DNA of 64,000 nucleotides from Polyangium sp. 15x6 (GCF_029960785.1 NZ_JASBQE010000060.1:1-64000), one strand, 5' to 3'; counted from the first letter of the stretch, positions 49,373 through 60,188 are shown. Program-made: numbers and translations. Notes: generated by a model from the letters alone, not told the origin.

Positions 49373-50857
49373 TCAGTAGCCGGCGTCGTGCATGGCGGCC
49401 GCGTTGATCTCGAGGGCGCGAGCGCGGCGGGCGGCGGGCGGCGCCGCGGGCGCGGCGGCGGCGGTGTCGGAACTCTTGCGCGCTGCGCTCACATTGCGCG
49501 CGGCGGCGAGGACGCGCTGTTTTTCTTTCTCGTCGCGGACGGTGGCGGCGACCGCGTTGAGCCGCTGTTCGGCCTGGGCGAGGGCCTTCGAGGCATCCTC
49601 GAAGCGGCCCGCGTTCACGTCCTGCGCGGCGGCGATGGAGATCTCCGCGGCCTCGTGCACCGCAGCGATCGTGCGGGCGCGAGCGTTCTCGCTGCGCGCC
49701 ACGGCCGCGGGATCGTCGGTCAGATCGAAGCGGGCCACGACCTCCTGCACCCGCGGCAAACCCTGCTCCACGGGGTCGCGGAAGTGCAGGCGCACGCTCG
49801 CGAGGGGGCGCGCGCCGGTCGCGCTCGCGTCGTCCACGCGCACGCGCACGGCCATTTCGCGGTGCTGGCCGCCGAACATGGCGCCGAGGGGCACGCGCAT
49901 CCCGCCGCCCGCGACGGGCGTGGCGCGGGCGCCGGCGACGGAGAGGATCGTGACGCCCGGCGCGGGGACGATCTCCACGAAGGCGTCGGTGGCGCGCGTG
50001 CCGGCGAAGAGGCGCGTCTCCTCGGCGAGCACGTTCGCCATGTCCTCGGGCGAGGCGAGATGATGCATGCGACCGCTCGATCGCATGGCGAGCGTGTTCA
50101 AGGTGCGCTCGTCGTAGTCGAGGCCGACGCCGAGCGCCGTGACCTGGATGCCGCGCTCGGCGCCGGTCTCCGCGATCGCGCCGAGCAATTCGGGCGAGGT
50201 GGGGCCGACGGTGGCGACGCCGTCGGAGATGAGGACGACGCGCCGAACGGGGTGCGAAGACGGCGCGGAGGCGACGCGCAGCTCGGCGAGGCGCAGGCCG
50301 TCGAAGAGGTTCGTCCCGCCCGCCGGGCTGAGGTGATCGATCACGGCGTGCATGGTCCTGCGCGTGTCGGGATCGAGGGGGAAGGGCGCGATGCGGTCCT
50401 CGGCGGTGTCCGAGAAGGCCTGGATCGAGACGATGTCGCCGTCGGGCAGGCTGTCGACCATGCGATGCGCGGCGGCGCGCGCGTGCTGGATCTTGGGGCC
50501 GGACATGGAGCCGGACGTGTCGATGACGAGCGCGAGCGCGCTCTTCGCGCGGGCGATCTTGGCGGCCGTGGGGACGTCGACCCACACGCCGAGCAGGGTC
50601 TCGCGCTGGCTGCGCAGGATGAAATCACTCGCGGGCGCGGCGCCGATCCAAGAGGCATTTTCGCGAGGCGCGTCGCTCGCGGCGCCCTCTGCGGCGTCGC
50701 CTCCGGAGGCCACGACGAGCGTCGTCGGCTCGGACTTCTTCGGCGCGGATGCGGCGACGTTCTCGTGCGTCGGGCTCGCGGCGGGGGCTTGCGGGGCGGC
50801 GGCGGCGCACCCGGCGAGCAGGGTGGCCGTGAACAAAGCAATCACCTTCGGTAGCAT
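49373..50857 (-). CDS. VWA-domain lipoprotein (YfbK-like)
   Basis: 494 residues with lipobox LLAGC (Cys17) and an Ala/Pro linker. The von Willebrand A domain spans ~105-280 with a complete MIDAS site: DTSGSMSGPKIQ (DxSxS), the Thr in GGTNLFDGL and Asp in LISDGVATVG. The second part is a beta-rich region (HREMAVRVRVDDASATGARP) and an Ala-rich helical C-terminus (SIAAAQDVNAGRFEDASKAL) with an Arg-rich tail. MIDAS domains bind metal-bridged acidic ligands, and similar proteins in myxobacteria are secreted surface proteins with unknown partners. Confidence 0.9.
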   Translation of the reverse strand: MLPKVIALFTATLLAGCAAAAPQAPAASPTHENVAASAPKKSEPTTLVVASGGDAAEGAASDAPRENASWIGAAPASDFILRSQRETLLGVWVDVPTAAKIARAKSALALVIDTSGSMSGPKIQHARAAAHRMVDSLPDGDIVSIQAFSDTAEDRIAPFPLDPDTRRTMHAVIDHLSPAGGTNLFDGLRLAELRVASAPSSHPVRRVVLISDGVATVGPTSPELLGAIAETGAERGIQVTALGVGLDYDERTLNTLAMRSSGRMHHLASPEDMANVLAEETRLFAGTRATDAFVEIVPAPGVTILSVAGARATPVAGGGMRVPLGAMFGGQHREMAVRVRVDDASATGARPLASVRLHFRDPVEQGLPRVQEVVARFDLTDDPAAVARSENARARTIAAVHEAAEISIAAAQDVNAGRFEDASKALAQAEQRLNAVAATVRDEKEKQRVLAAARNVSAARKSSDTAAAAPAAPPAARRARALEINAAAMHDAGY

Positions 50858-50968
50858 CGTCGGCTCCTCGTTGGGGGCGCGCCTCGCGGGAGTGGCCAGC
50901 TCCCGGGCGCGGCGGCCCGACCTCTTACGGACGAGAGGGGCGAACGATCTTCCGGACGAGAAGAAGTT

Positions 50969-52765
50969 TCAGACGGGGCCCGGACGGCCGGCTTGGGTGG
51001 GTTGGATCGTCTCAGCCGAACGGCCGCGCGTGGGCCGCGACCGCGCGGAGATCGCAAAGAGGAGCACGAGAAAGCCGAGGGCCGGCAGGGTGGTCGAGGC
51101 GCTGGTTTGTCCAGGCAGACGACAGGAGCATCCCTCCCCTGCCCCGGGATCGCGTCCGCCTCCGCCGCCGCCTCCGCCTCCGCCGCCGCTTCCGCTTCCG
51201 CCTCCGAAATCGATCACGACCTCGGCCTTCGAGACGACGAACGGCGGTGATGCGCCCACCGATTCATAGATGGCGAGTAGCTCCTGCCCGTTCGAATCCG
51301 TGATGTTGGCCTCCGCCAGATGCTCGACGTATTTCCGCGTGATCGGTTGATACAGCACCCGCGCGGACAGCTTCCTCTCTCCCGTCATTCCCGCCGGCGC
51401 CGCCACCGTGAACGTCGCCTCGTCCCAGGAGCGCACGCCTCCCGCGCCGTCGCCATAATCGATCTCCCCGGTCGGCCGCGTCGTGATCGTCGGAACGAAC
51501 CCTTTCGGCGGAATGCGTGTATCCGAGAGGATCATGTCGTGCCGCGCGAGATCCTCCGCCGGCTCGGCCGCCGATCCATTCCAGCGCCCATGCTGCGCGC
51601 GGTACACCCGCGTCGGCGGCGACGCCTCGATCTCCCCGTTCGCCGCGTCGTACCCGCCCAGGAGAGACGTCTCGTCCCCCGTCGAATCGACGAGCGCGAG
51701 CGCAATCCACGCGCGGCGGCCCTCCGCATACCCCGTCGGGAACTTGTGCCCGCAAAGGTTCTCCACGCGCACCGTGACCACGAAAGGCTCGCCGGGCGCG
51801 GCCGTGGCGGGCGCGCTCGTGATGTCGATCTTTGCGGCCGCGGCGAGCGTCTCCTCCGTGCGCGCGAGGGCCAGCGCGAAGGCGTCCGGGAACGCCGCGG
51901 CGCGCGCGGGGTCCTTGGCCATGACGGCGCGAATGCCGAAGAGGTTTCCGCCGGCAAACACGTGATCCCGCGGATCCGTACGAAGCGGCGCGACGGGGAC
52001 GGTCGCGACGGGAAAGGGGCCCGACTTGCGGCGGGTATGGCAATCGACGCAGCTTTGCCCGCCCGGCTGGGCATGAGCGCTCTGCGCCCATTCTTCATAG
52101 GTGGTATCCAGCGGAAACGCGAGGTCGGTCTCCACGCCGTCCACGTCACGCAATCGCCGCCCGGGGTTCGTCACCTGGTGGCATTGTCCGCAAAACGCCG
52201 AGCTCGAGAGCGCGCCATCCTCGGCCGTTCCGTGCACCTGCGCCACGCTGTCGGCATAGGGGCCCCGTTTGTCGAGGTCATTGTCGTACACGATCTGCGC
52301 ATCGCCGCGATGATACGGCGCCTCGGGCGGGCCCGAGGGCACGGCGCGGTGGCAGGTGTCGCAGCCGACGCCTTGCATGTCCACGGCGTCGAACGCGCTC
52401 CCGTCCGGCGGGGTCGCGTGTCCCCGGACGAACGCGATCGGGGAATGGCAACGCAGGCAAAACGTGCCCACGCCGGGTTCGTCCTGGTTCGCGATCGAAA
52501 GCGCCGCGCGAAAGACGGGATCTCGCGCAGCATTTCCCATCATGGTGCCGGCCCACCCGTCGTGCGGGAGGTACGTGCGGTCGCCGCCGTGACCACCGCC
52601 ATGGCATAACGCGCAGCCGTCGGCCCCCTCGAACAGGCTGCCCTGGCCGAGCTCTCCGGGTTTCGTGCCTGCGAGGTCTTCGAAGCCAGCGGACGCGGAG
52701 GCGGGGAGCACGAGCGGGAGGAGGGCGGCGAGCGCGACGCGAGCGAGCCCTCGGAGGTCCGGCAT
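50969..52765 (-). CDS. Pentahaem c-type cytochrome with a MYXO-CTERM anchor
   Basis: 598 residues from the ATG at 52765; the 1,032-residue frame reaching 54067 is rejected because its first part is a shadow of the Cys-rich gene. A signal peptide ends at ASA. Five CxxCH haem motifs: GCALCHGGG, CLRCHSP, GCDTCHRA, CGQCHQV and CVDCHTR. This is followed by a beta domain (VTVRVENLCGHKFPTGYAEG). The end has a Gly/Ser run, then EGCSCRLPGQ, a hydrophobic helix (LPALGFLVLLFAI) and Arg-rich tail, the MYXO-CTERM sorting signal. It should be displayed at the cell surface and carry electrons outward. It looks like the 'CxxCH-rich multihaem' group with octahaem-type helices. Confidence 0.88.
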   Translation of the reverse strand: MPDLRGLARVALAALLPLVLPASASAGFEDLAGTKPGELGQGSLFEGADGCALCHGGGHGGDRTYLPHDGWAGTMMGNAARDPVFRAALSIANQDEPGVGTFCLRCHSPIAFVRGHATPPDGSAFDAVDMQGVGCDTCHRAVPSGPPEAPYHRGDAQIVYDNDLDKRGPYADSVAQVHGTAEDGALSSSAFCGQCHQVTNPGRRLRDVDGVETDLAFPLDTTYEEWAQSAHAQPGGQSCVDCHTRRKSGPFPVATVPVAPLRTDPRDHVFAGGNLFGIRAVMAKDPARAAAFPDAFALALARTEETLAAAAKIDITSAPATAAPGEPFVVTVRVENLCGHKFPTGYAEGRRAWIALALVDSTGDETSLLGGYDAANGEIEASPPTRVYRAQHGRWNGSAAEPAEDLARHDMILSDTRIPPKGFVPTITTRPTGEIDYGDGAGGVRSWDEATFTVAAPAGMTGERKLSARVLYQPITRKYVEHLAEANITDSNGQELLAIYESVGASPPFVVSKAEVVIDFGGGSGSGGGGGGGGGGGRDPGAGEGCSCRLPGQTSASTTLPALGFLVLLFAISARSRPTRGRSAETIQPTQAGRPGPV

Positions 52766-52810
52766 GCCTGCTTTGTAGCACGGGCTCGGCTTGTGATAGC
52801 GTCGGCGATC

Positions 52811-54208
52811 ATGCGTCACGCCCGGACGACCTCGTTTGCCCTCCTGTCCATCGTCACGCTCGCCGCTTCGATCTTCGGGGTCGCGACCACGGAGTCCGGG
52901 TGCGCCAGCGCGACGCCTTGCGAGATCAACAGCGACTGCATCGAGGGCGCGTGCATCGACGGCGCATGCACGCGCGAGTGCGCCGACTCCGAGCGCGACT
53001 GCGAGCCCGGATTCCGGTGTCATGCCGGCCAGTGTTTGCCCGACGAGGGCCAGGGCGGCGCCGGGCCCGGCTCCGGCGGTATGGGCGGCATAGGCGGCAT
53101 GGGCGGCGCCGGCGGAATGGGCGGCGCGACGAGCTCGAGCGCTTCGTCGAGCTCGAGCTCGTCCTCGAGCAGCAGCGCATCTTCGAGCAGCGCTTCGAGC
53201 GGCTCCGGCGGCGGGGGCGGCGGGCCGACGAAGGTCGAGCTCGATCTTTGCGCGGCCGACGGGGAATGCGAGGCGGGGCTCACGTGCGAGCCGATGTGGA
53301 AGCAGGGGCCGAAGCGCTGCACGCGCGCCTGCATCTCGGACGGCGGATGCGCGAGCGGGATGCGTTGCAGCGCGGTGGGCGCCGCGAAGTATTGCACGAT
53401 GAGCGATGTCGGGAAGGCGTGCGCGAATGCCTCGACCTGCAATTTCGGCTGCCTCGAGGGTCCAGGGTATTGCACGGTGGCCTGCGCCACGGGATCGGAT
53501 TGCCCGAATGGATACGGATGCATGCCCGTCGGCAACCCGCCCACGAAGGTCTGCGTGAAGGCCGAGGCATACTGCGAATCCGGAAACACGTCCGCGTGCA
53601 TCGTGCCCGCCGCGTGTGATACGAACTCGCTGCTCGTCGGGGCTTGCACGCTCGCGTGCACGACGAACGCCGATTGCCCGCAGCGGGCCTCGCTGCTCGC
53701 GCCCTGGACCTGCTCGAACGGCCTCTGCACGCGGCCGCCGGACGTGTATGGTCCGATGCCCGGCGGGAGCGTGCCCACGGAATGGCATTGTGATCCGTTC
53801 GGCAACCCCGTGAACCTCTGCAACGACGCCCAGCACATGAACTTCCAGACGTTCACGATCCCGCCCGCGCCGGCCGTGAACTGCGCCTCGTCCGTCACGT
53901 TCCAGGGCCAGGCCGGCGACGCGTGCGTGAATTCGTGCCGGTATCAGGGCGCCTGCGCCTTTGGTTATTCCTGCACGGCCGTGGGGAACATCCAGGGCGG
54001 GCGCATTGGCCTCTGTTTGCCCACGGGCGCGGGCGAGGTGGGCGCGGCCTGCGCGAACGACACGCAATGCGTGTTCGGGTACTGCAATGGCGGCAAATGC
54101 AGCCGCGATTGCACGGCCGACGGTGTCTGTCCCAGTGGAACGACGTGCACCGCCGCCGGAGGAGCCTCGCCGAACGTGGAGGGGATGCCGTTCCGGAAAT
54201 GCCTTTGA
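52811..54208 (+). CDS. Secreted Cys-rich protein with Ser-rich linker
   Basis: 465 residues from the ATG at 52811 (an ATG at 52793 adds six). A signal peptide ends near SGCAS, a possible lipobox. It has about 44 Cys in repeats such as CEINSDCIEGACIDGACTREC, CAADGECEAGLTCEPM, CTLACTTNADC and CRYQGACAFGYSC, plus a long Gly/Met then Ser linker (GGMGGIGGMGGAGG, SSSASSSSSS). The Cys-repeat style resembles myxobacterial secreted proteins with Dickkopf- or EGF-like small domains. No enzyme motif seen; probable adhesion or matrix role. It is divergent from the pentahaem cytochrome by 45 bases. Confidence 0.82.
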   Translation: MRHARTTSFALLSIVTLAASIFGVATTESGCASATPCEINSDCIEGACIDGACTRECADSERDCEPGFRCHAGQCLPDEGQGGAGPGSGGMGGIGGMGGAGGMGGATSSSASSSSSSSSSSSASSSSASSGSGGGGGGPTKVELDLCAADGECEAGLTCEPMWKQGPKRCTRACISDGGCASGMRCSAVGAAKYCTMSDVGKACANASTCNFGCLEGPGYCTVACATGSDCPNGYGCMPVGNPPTKVCVKAEAYCESGNTSACIVPAACDTNSLLVGACTLACTTNADCPQRASLLAPWTCSNGLCTRPPDVYGPMPGGSVPTEWHCDPFGNPVNLCNDAQHMNFQTFTIPPAPAVNCASSVTFQGQAGDACVNSCRYQGACAFGYSCTAVGNIQGGRIGLCLPTGAGEVGAACANDTQCVFGYCNGGKCSRDCTADGVCPSGTTCTAAGGASPNVEGMPFRKCL

Positions 54209-54227
54209 GGGAATGGGGCCCAGGGCG

Positions 54228-54731
54228 TCAGAGCGTGTCGCGCGCGTCCGGATCGATCCTGCGGATCGCGTCGCGCATCACGTCCGGGATGGGAGCGGGC
54301 CGGTTCGTGCTCGTGGCAACCAGCACCACGACGGCGCTCCCGGTCGCCACGATGGCCTGCTGGGACGTCGAGGTCACGCGATAATCCATGGTCAAACTCG
54401 TGCGGCCGAGGCGGGCCGTCTTGCCCTCGACGCGCACCGTGTCGGGCCAGAAGACAGGGCGGAGGAAGTCGGCGGTGGTCGAGGCGAGCACGGGCTTCTG
54501 CAGCGCCTCGCTCGACATGTCGACGCCGATCATGCGCAGGTAAGCGAGCCGCGCCTCCTCGAACCAGGCGAAGTAGCGCGTGTTGTTGACGTGCCCGATC
54601 ACGTCGAGATCACCCCAGAGCACGGAGATCTCCTGACAAACGGAGAACCGCGTGCCCGCCGCGGGAGCGGGGGGTGCGAAGGTCGTGGAGCTGCGCCCGG
54701 TGGGCCTCTCGAAGCGATCGGAAGAAGACAA
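54228..54731 (-). CDS. 4HBT/YbgC-type hotdog thioesterase
   Basis: 167 residues. The central hotdog helix contains WGDLDVIGHVNNTRYFAWFE, with the Asp and His-Val-Asn-Asn pattern of 4-hydroxybenzoyl-CoA thioesterase/YbgC enzymes. LRPVFWPDTVRVEGKTARLG and LTMDYRVTSTSQQAIVATGS are the two beta strands of the fold. The catalytic Asp is WGDLDV. It hydrolyses an acyl-CoA; the substrate is unknown. It sits next to the LivJ-like gene, which reads divergently after 113 bases. Confidence 0.85.
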   Translation of the reverse strand: MSSSDRFERPTGRSSTTFAPPAPAAGTRFSVCQEISVLWGDLDVIGHVNNTRYFAWFEEARLAYLRMIGVDMSSEALQKPVLASTTADFLRPVFWPDTVRVEGKTARLGRTSLTMDYRVTSTSQQAIVATGSAVVVLVATSTNRPAPIPDVMRDAIRRIDPDARDTL

Positions 54732-54844
54732 GGCGACCTCGTGCCGGGTCGCCTGTCATCGGCGCCCCCGTGAGAGAGCGTGGCTGCGTAGTTTCCGCGG
54801 CGTCAAGCCTGTGGCATGCTCCGCCGCAGGGAGTAGCGAGGACA

Positions 54845-56020
54845 ATGCTCGGACGACGTCGTTGGATCGGGACCGTGGCCGGCCTTTGTTTGCTGTCGGC
54901 GCTCGGGGTGGGATGCGGCAAGAAGGATAACGGTGGCGTGGGCCCGGAGCCTGCCTCGAACGAGTGGAAGGTGGGCGCCTACCTCAGCCTCTCCGGCGCC
55001 GAGACGCAGTTCGGCAAGGACACGCAAGAAGGCACCGAGCTCGCGGTCGAGGAGATCAACGCGAAGGGCGGCGTGAAGGGCAAGAAGGTCCGCATCCTCT
55101 TCGAGGACGACAAGTCGAACCCGCAGGAGGCCTCGAACAAGGTCCTGCAGCTCATCAACCGCGACAAGGTCGTCGCGCTGCTCGGCGAGGTCGCGTCGTC
55201 GCGCTCGAAGGCCGCCGGCATCGTGGCGAACAAGAACAAGATCCCGATGATCTCGCCCTCGTCGACGAACCCGGACGTGACGAAGGTCGGTCCGTTCGTC
55301 TTCCGCGTCTGCTTCACGGACGACGTGCAGGGCCAGATGGGCGCGCGGTTCGTCAAGAACAAGCTCAACAAGAACAAGATCGCGCTGCTCTACGCCTCCG
55401 ACGACCTCTACTCCTCGGGGCTCGCGAACGAGTTCAAGAACGAGGCGAAGAAGCTCGGCATGACCATCGTGGCCGAGAAGAGCTTCCTCAAGAACGAGAC
55501 GAACTTCACGACGTACCTGAACGAGATCAAGAGCGCCGAGCCCGAGGCGATCTACGCGCCGGTCTACTACAACGCGATGGTGCCGGTGGCGCGGCAGGCG
55601 AAGGCCGCGGGGATCCCGGGGAACATGTTCGTCGGCGGCGACGGCTGGCACTCGGACTCGCTGGTGAACGACGCGGGCGAGGAGATGGAGGGCGCGTACT
55701 TCACGAACCACTTCTCCCCGGACATGCCGTCGCCGAGCTCGCAGGCGTTCGTGAAGAGGTACGTGGAGAAGTACAAGCGCGAGCCGTCCGCGCTCGCGGC
55801 GCAAGGCTACGACTCGGCGATGCTGCTCTTCGACGCGATGGGCCGCGCGAAGGGCGACACGCCCGAGGCCATCCGCGACGCGATCGCCGAGACGAAGGAT
55901 TTCCCAGGCGCGACGGGCTCGATCACCATCAACGCCGAGCGCAACGCCGAGAAGCCCATCGTGATCGTGCAGATCAAGGGCAAGAAGTTCACGTACTTCG
56001 ACACGGTCTCCGCGAAGTAG
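54845..56020 (+). CDS. Leu/Ile/Val-type ABC transporter substrate-binding lipoprotein
   Basis: 391 residues from the ATG at 54845 with GAGG upstream; the 448-residue frame starts inside the divergent region and is rejected. A signal peptide ends at GVGC (Cys24). The fold is the type I periplasmic binding protein of LivJ/Amide-urea class: VGAYLSLSGAETQFGKDTQE, GTELAVEEINAKGG, VKGKKVRILFEDDKSNPQEA, GEVASSRSKAAG, PMISPSSTNPDVT, and GNMFVGGDGWHSDSLVNDAG. No permease or ATPase follows, so partners are elsewhere, or it feeds a receptor. Substrate likely a branched-chain amino acid or similar. Confidence 0.9.
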   Translation: MLGRRRWIGTVAGLCLLSALGVGCGKKDNGGVGPEPASNEWKVGAYLSLSGAETQFGKDTQEGTELAVEEINAKGGVKGKKVRILFEDDKSNPQEASNKVLQLINRDKVVALLGEVASSRSKAAGIVANKNKIPMISPSSTNPDVTKVGPFVFRVCFTDDVQGQMGARFVKNKLNKNKIALLYASDDLYSSGLANEFKNEAKKLGMTIVAEKSFLKNETNFTTYLNEIKSAEPEAIYAPVYYNAMVPVARQAKAAGIPGNMFVGGDGWHSDSLVNDAGEEMEGAYFTNHFSPDMPSPSSQAFVKRYVEKYKREPSALAAQGYDSAMLLFDAMGRAKGDTPEAIRDAIAETKDFPGATGSITINAERNAEKPIVIVQIKGKKFTYFDTVSAK

Positions 56021-56027
56021 CCCGATC

Positions 56028-57941
56028 TCAGCCCGACACGACGACGGGCCGCGAGGCGGCGCGCGCCGCCTCGGCTTCGGCGAGGGCCTCCTCCTCGGCG
56101 CGCGCGTCGGCGTCCTTCGGAGCATCGAGCGGCCTCTCCTCGGCCGTCCGGTCGAGCGCGGCGACCGCGTCCGGGGCGAAGGTCTCCATCCAGCGCCGGA
56201 GCGGGGCGTGGGTGCGGAGCTCGCGCTTGATGCGCGGGATCTCCCCAGCGCCGGCGGTCTCGGGGTTCGCCGCAGCGCGCACGGTATCGACGAGCAGCTC
56301 GTCGCGCCCGGAGAGCATCAGATCGAGGCCGGCCTGCGCGGCGATCTCCGCGGCGCCCTTCCGATCGGCCTGCCGGACGCACGAGAGCAGACGCACGCGG
56401 AAGAGGGAGCTGCTCCGGTAGGCGTACGTCGAAGGCAACGAGGCGAGCTCGGCTTCGGCTTCGGCGTGCCGATCCATCGCGGCGAGGAGGAAGGCGCGCT
56501 CGCTGATCAGGCCGGGAAGGAGGAGATCCGAGGCCGAGATGCGGAGGGTGTAGTTCGAGAGGAGCCCGAGGCCCCGATCGCAGTGCTCGAGGGCTTTGGC
56601 GGGATCGACGGCGCGCTCTGCAATGTACGCGAGCGTGAGGTGCGCTTGCGACGCGACGAGGGGAAAGCGGCTCTTCGTGAGGGGCCCGAGCAGCGCGACG
56701 GCCTCGTCGAACTTGCCCTGCGCGACCAGGCCGTTCGCGGCGACGAGCGCGCGCGACTGCTTGCGGCCCCTCACGAAGTTGATGGCGGCGAGCACGAACA
56801 CGAGGACCAGGAAGAGCACCGGCAAGGCGCCCAGCATCACCTCCAGGCCTTCACTCGGAGGCGGCGGGGGCACGGGACGTCCGCGGCGGGTTCGAGGCGC
56901 GGGCTCGAGCGTCCTCCAGATCACGACGAACAGGCCGATCAAGAGGGCCCAGAGCCCGAGGACCCTCCCGATCGCCCGGCCGGGACGCTGCCCCTCGGCC
57001 TGCTTGCGCGCAGCGGAGACGGCCTTCTTCGCCTCCTCGGTGGCCTCGGGGGTCGCGAGCTCGACGGTCTTGTCGGGCCGGGCGCCGCCCGCCTCGACGA
57101 ACGGCGCGGCCTCGGGGACGACCTGCGCGATCCAGTCGGCGAGCGGCGGCTCTTCGCTCTCCGCGTCGCGCTTGGCGCCTTTGCGGTACACGCTCGTCGC
57201 GTTCGTCTCCAGCATGCGCTGGAAGGCCCGGACGATCGCGCGCTCCCGGCGATCGATGACGTCGAAGAGTAGCTCGTGGTTCGTGACCAGGTGCTCGCGC
57301 AGCGCGTCGCGATGGCCGGCGCGCTCGAGCAAGATGGCCTCGGCCAGGGCGACACGGCCGAGGGCCTGCGGCAGGGCGTCGTCGCTCGCGCGCACGGCCT
57401 CGATGTCCTCGCGCGCGCCTTCTCGCTCGCCGCTCGCCGCGCGCAAAAAGGCGCGAATGCCGCGCGCGTTCAGGGCGTGCATCTTGATCTGATCGCGGTA
57501 GAGCAGGCCGCGCGGGGCCGTGAGGGCGCGATCGAGGTGCGCGAGCGCGGACGGGATCTCGCCGCGGCGCATGGCGATGAGGCCGCGCTGGACGGCGGCG
57601 ACGCACACGATGAGGGGGTGCGGCCGCCCCTGTTCGGCGAGGTCGAGGTGCGCCTCGGCGTCGGCGAGGCGGCCGCGGCTGAGGAGGTCGAACGCGGCGT
57701 TGACGATCTGCACGCCCGCGGCGATTCGAAGGCTCGCACCGCCGAGGAAAACGAAGAGCCCGCCGAGCACGGCGAGGACCGGCCCCGCGGTCAGGAGCAG
57801 CCCGCTCGACGCGCCGAACAGGAGGACGCTGGCGAAGCCGGCGACGCCGCTCAGGAGGAACAACGCGCCGATGACGACGAGGACCGTGTGGTACCGATGC
57901 GTCGCGTGGCGAGGCAGGTTTTTCGGGGCGGGTGCGCTCAT
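56028..57941 (-). CDS. TPR-containing membrane protein
   Basis: 637 residues from the ATG at 57941. Two membrane helices lie near residues 20-65 (VLVVIGALFLLSGVAGFASV, LLTAGPVLAVLGGLFVFLGG), then TPR-like repeats (RLADAEAHLDLAEQGRPHPL, SALAHLDRALTAPRG). Two more helices follow near 355-425 (LWALLIGLFVVIWRTL, LPVLFLVLVFVLAAINFV) and a second TPR-like section (GKFDEAVALLGPLTKSRFPL, DPAKALEHCDRGLGLLSN, HAEAEAELASLPSTYAYRSS). The C-terminus is acidic (DADARAEEEALAEAEAARAA). TPR domains on both sides of a membrane domain suggest a scaffold. It converges on the LivJ-like gene with a 7-base gap. Specific function unknown. Confidence 0.82.
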   Translation of the reverse strand: MSAPAPKNLPRHATHRYHTVLVVIGALFLLSGVAGFASVLLFGASSGLLLTAGPVLAVLGGLFVFLGGASLRIAAGVQIVNAAFDLLSRGRLADAEAHLDLAEQGRPHPLIVCVAAVQRGLIAMRRGEIPSALAHLDRALTAPRGLLYRDQIKMHALNARGIRAFLRAASGEREGAREDIEAVRASDDALPQALGRVALAEAILLERAGHRDALREHLVTNHELLFDVIDRRERAIVRAFQRMLETNATSVYRKGAKRDAESEEPPLADWIAQVVPEAAPFVEAGGARPDKTVELATPEATEEAKKAVSAARKQAEGQRPGRAIGRVLGLWALLIGLFVVIWRTLEPAPRTRRGRPVPPPPPSEGLEVMLGALPVLFLVLVFVLAAINFVRGRKQSRALVAANGLVAQGKFDEAVALLGPLTKSRFPLVASQAHLTLAYIAERAVDPAKALEHCDRGLGLLSNYTLRISASDLLLPGLISERAFLLAAMDRHAEAEAELASLPSTYAYRSSSLFRVRLLSCVRQADRKGAAEIAAQAGLDLMLSGRDELLVDTVRAAANPETAGAGEIPRIKRELRTHAPLRRWMETFAPDAVAALDRTAEERPLDAPKDADARAEEEALAEAEAARAASRPVVVSG

Positions 57942-58004
57942 CGTGGAGGTCGGTCGGGCCGCGGCACTCGCCGCGTCGCGCCTTCGGCTCCATCCTAAGC
58001 CGAG

Positions 58005-58835
58005 ATGCGCCCCGCGATGTGCACGATCCTCGACGGACCGATGGGAACGGAGCTCGCCGCGCGTGGCGTGCCCACGCCCGCGCCGCTCTGGAGCGCGCTC
58101 GCGCTCGATCGCGCGCCCGAGGTCGTTCGGGCGATCCATCGCGACTACGCGGCGGCGGGCGCGACGGTGCACACGGCGAACACGTTCCGGACCAAGCGGC
58201 GCAGCGCGGGCGAGCGCTGGGAGGAGCTCGCGCGGAGAGCGGTCGCGATCGCGCGGGAAGCCGTGCCGCCGGGGCATCGGATCGCGGGGAGCGTGGCGCC
58301 GCTCGAGGATTGTTACAGGCCGGATCTATCGCCGACGAACCCCGGGCCCGAGCACCACGAGCTCTGCGAGGTGCTCGCGGACGCGGGGGTGGATCTGATT
58401 CTTTGCGAGACGTTCCCGCACGTCGGCGAAGCGATCGTGGCGGTGGAGGAGGCGCTAAGGACGGGTTTGCCCGTGTGGGCGGCGTTCACCGCGGGCCCGG
58501 ATGCGGATTTGCTGACGCCGGCGGAGGTCCTCGCGGGCGCGCGGGAGGCGGCGGCGCGGGGGGCGAGCGCGGTTTTGATCAATTGCACGAAGGCGACGCG
58601 GACGCTTCCGTACGTGGAAAAACTCGCAGCGGTGGGGATTCCTTTCGGCGTGTATGCGAATGCGGGCGCTGTCGAGGAGGGAATCGGCTGGGGCGACGCC
58701 GCGCGCGGGGCGGAGCTTTATACAGAGCTCGCGGAAGCGTGGATCCAGGCAGGGGCGACGATCGTCGGCGGGTGCTGCGGGACGGGCCCGCAGCACGTGC
58801 GAGCGATCGCGGAGCGAATGCGCGGGAGAGGCTGA
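58005..58835 (+). CDS. Homocysteine S-methyltransferase
   Basis: 276 residues from ATG 58005 (ATG 58017 is a possible start). It matches the MmuM/BHMT barrel: DGPMGTELAARG near the N-terminus, HTANTFRTKRRSAGERW (the TNTF substrate motif), AGSVAPLEDCYRPDL and CETFPHVGEAI. The zinc ligands are Cys194 in LINCTKATR and the Cys257-Cys258 pair in GGCCGTGPQHVR. It methylates homocysteine to methionine from S-methylmethionine or a related donor. It stands alone on the plus strand and converges on the thiolase gene after 3 bases. Confidence 0.92.
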   Translation: MRPAMCTILDGPMGTELAARGVPTPAPLWSALALDRAPEVVRAIHRDYAAAGATVHTANTFRTKRRSAGERWEELARRAVAIAREAVPPGHRIAGSVAPLEDCYRPDLSPTNPGPEHHELCEVLADAGVDLILCETFPHVGEAIVAVEEALRTGLPVWAAFTAGPDADLLTPAEVLAGAREAAARGASAVLINCTKATRTLPYVEKLAAVGIPFGVYANAGAVEEGIGWGDAARGAELYTELAEAWIQAGATIVGGCCGTGPQHVRAIAERMRGRG

Positions 58836-58838
58836 ACC

Positions 58839-60074
<1,236 letters not shown>

Positions 60075-60091
60075 GTGGTCGCTCCCTTCGT

Positions 60092-60119
60092 ATGACGTTC
60101 ATCATATGATAATCATCAT
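60092..60119. promoter_or_regulatory. Operator copy 1 near the thiolase gene
   Basis: ATGAC-N5-TCATATGA-N5-ATCAT palindrome, 28 bases long, centred between 60105 and 60106. The outer four pairs and inner five pairs match on each side. It begins 18 bases upstream of the thiolase ATG on the minus strand, where a repressor would cover the promoter. It shares its core and spacing with the site at 60194-60221. Confidence 0.75.
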
Positions 60120-60188
60120 GTGAGCTGTCAAGGCGGCCTCTGGGGAAGCAAGGAGAGTCCGCCCCACGTCGCCGCCCTTGGCAGCGGG

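Noticed and set aside
52766-54067. Extension of the pentahaem cytochrome frame to 54067
   Set aside because: Arg-rich shadow of the Cys-rich gene on the plus strand; signal peptide starts at 52765.
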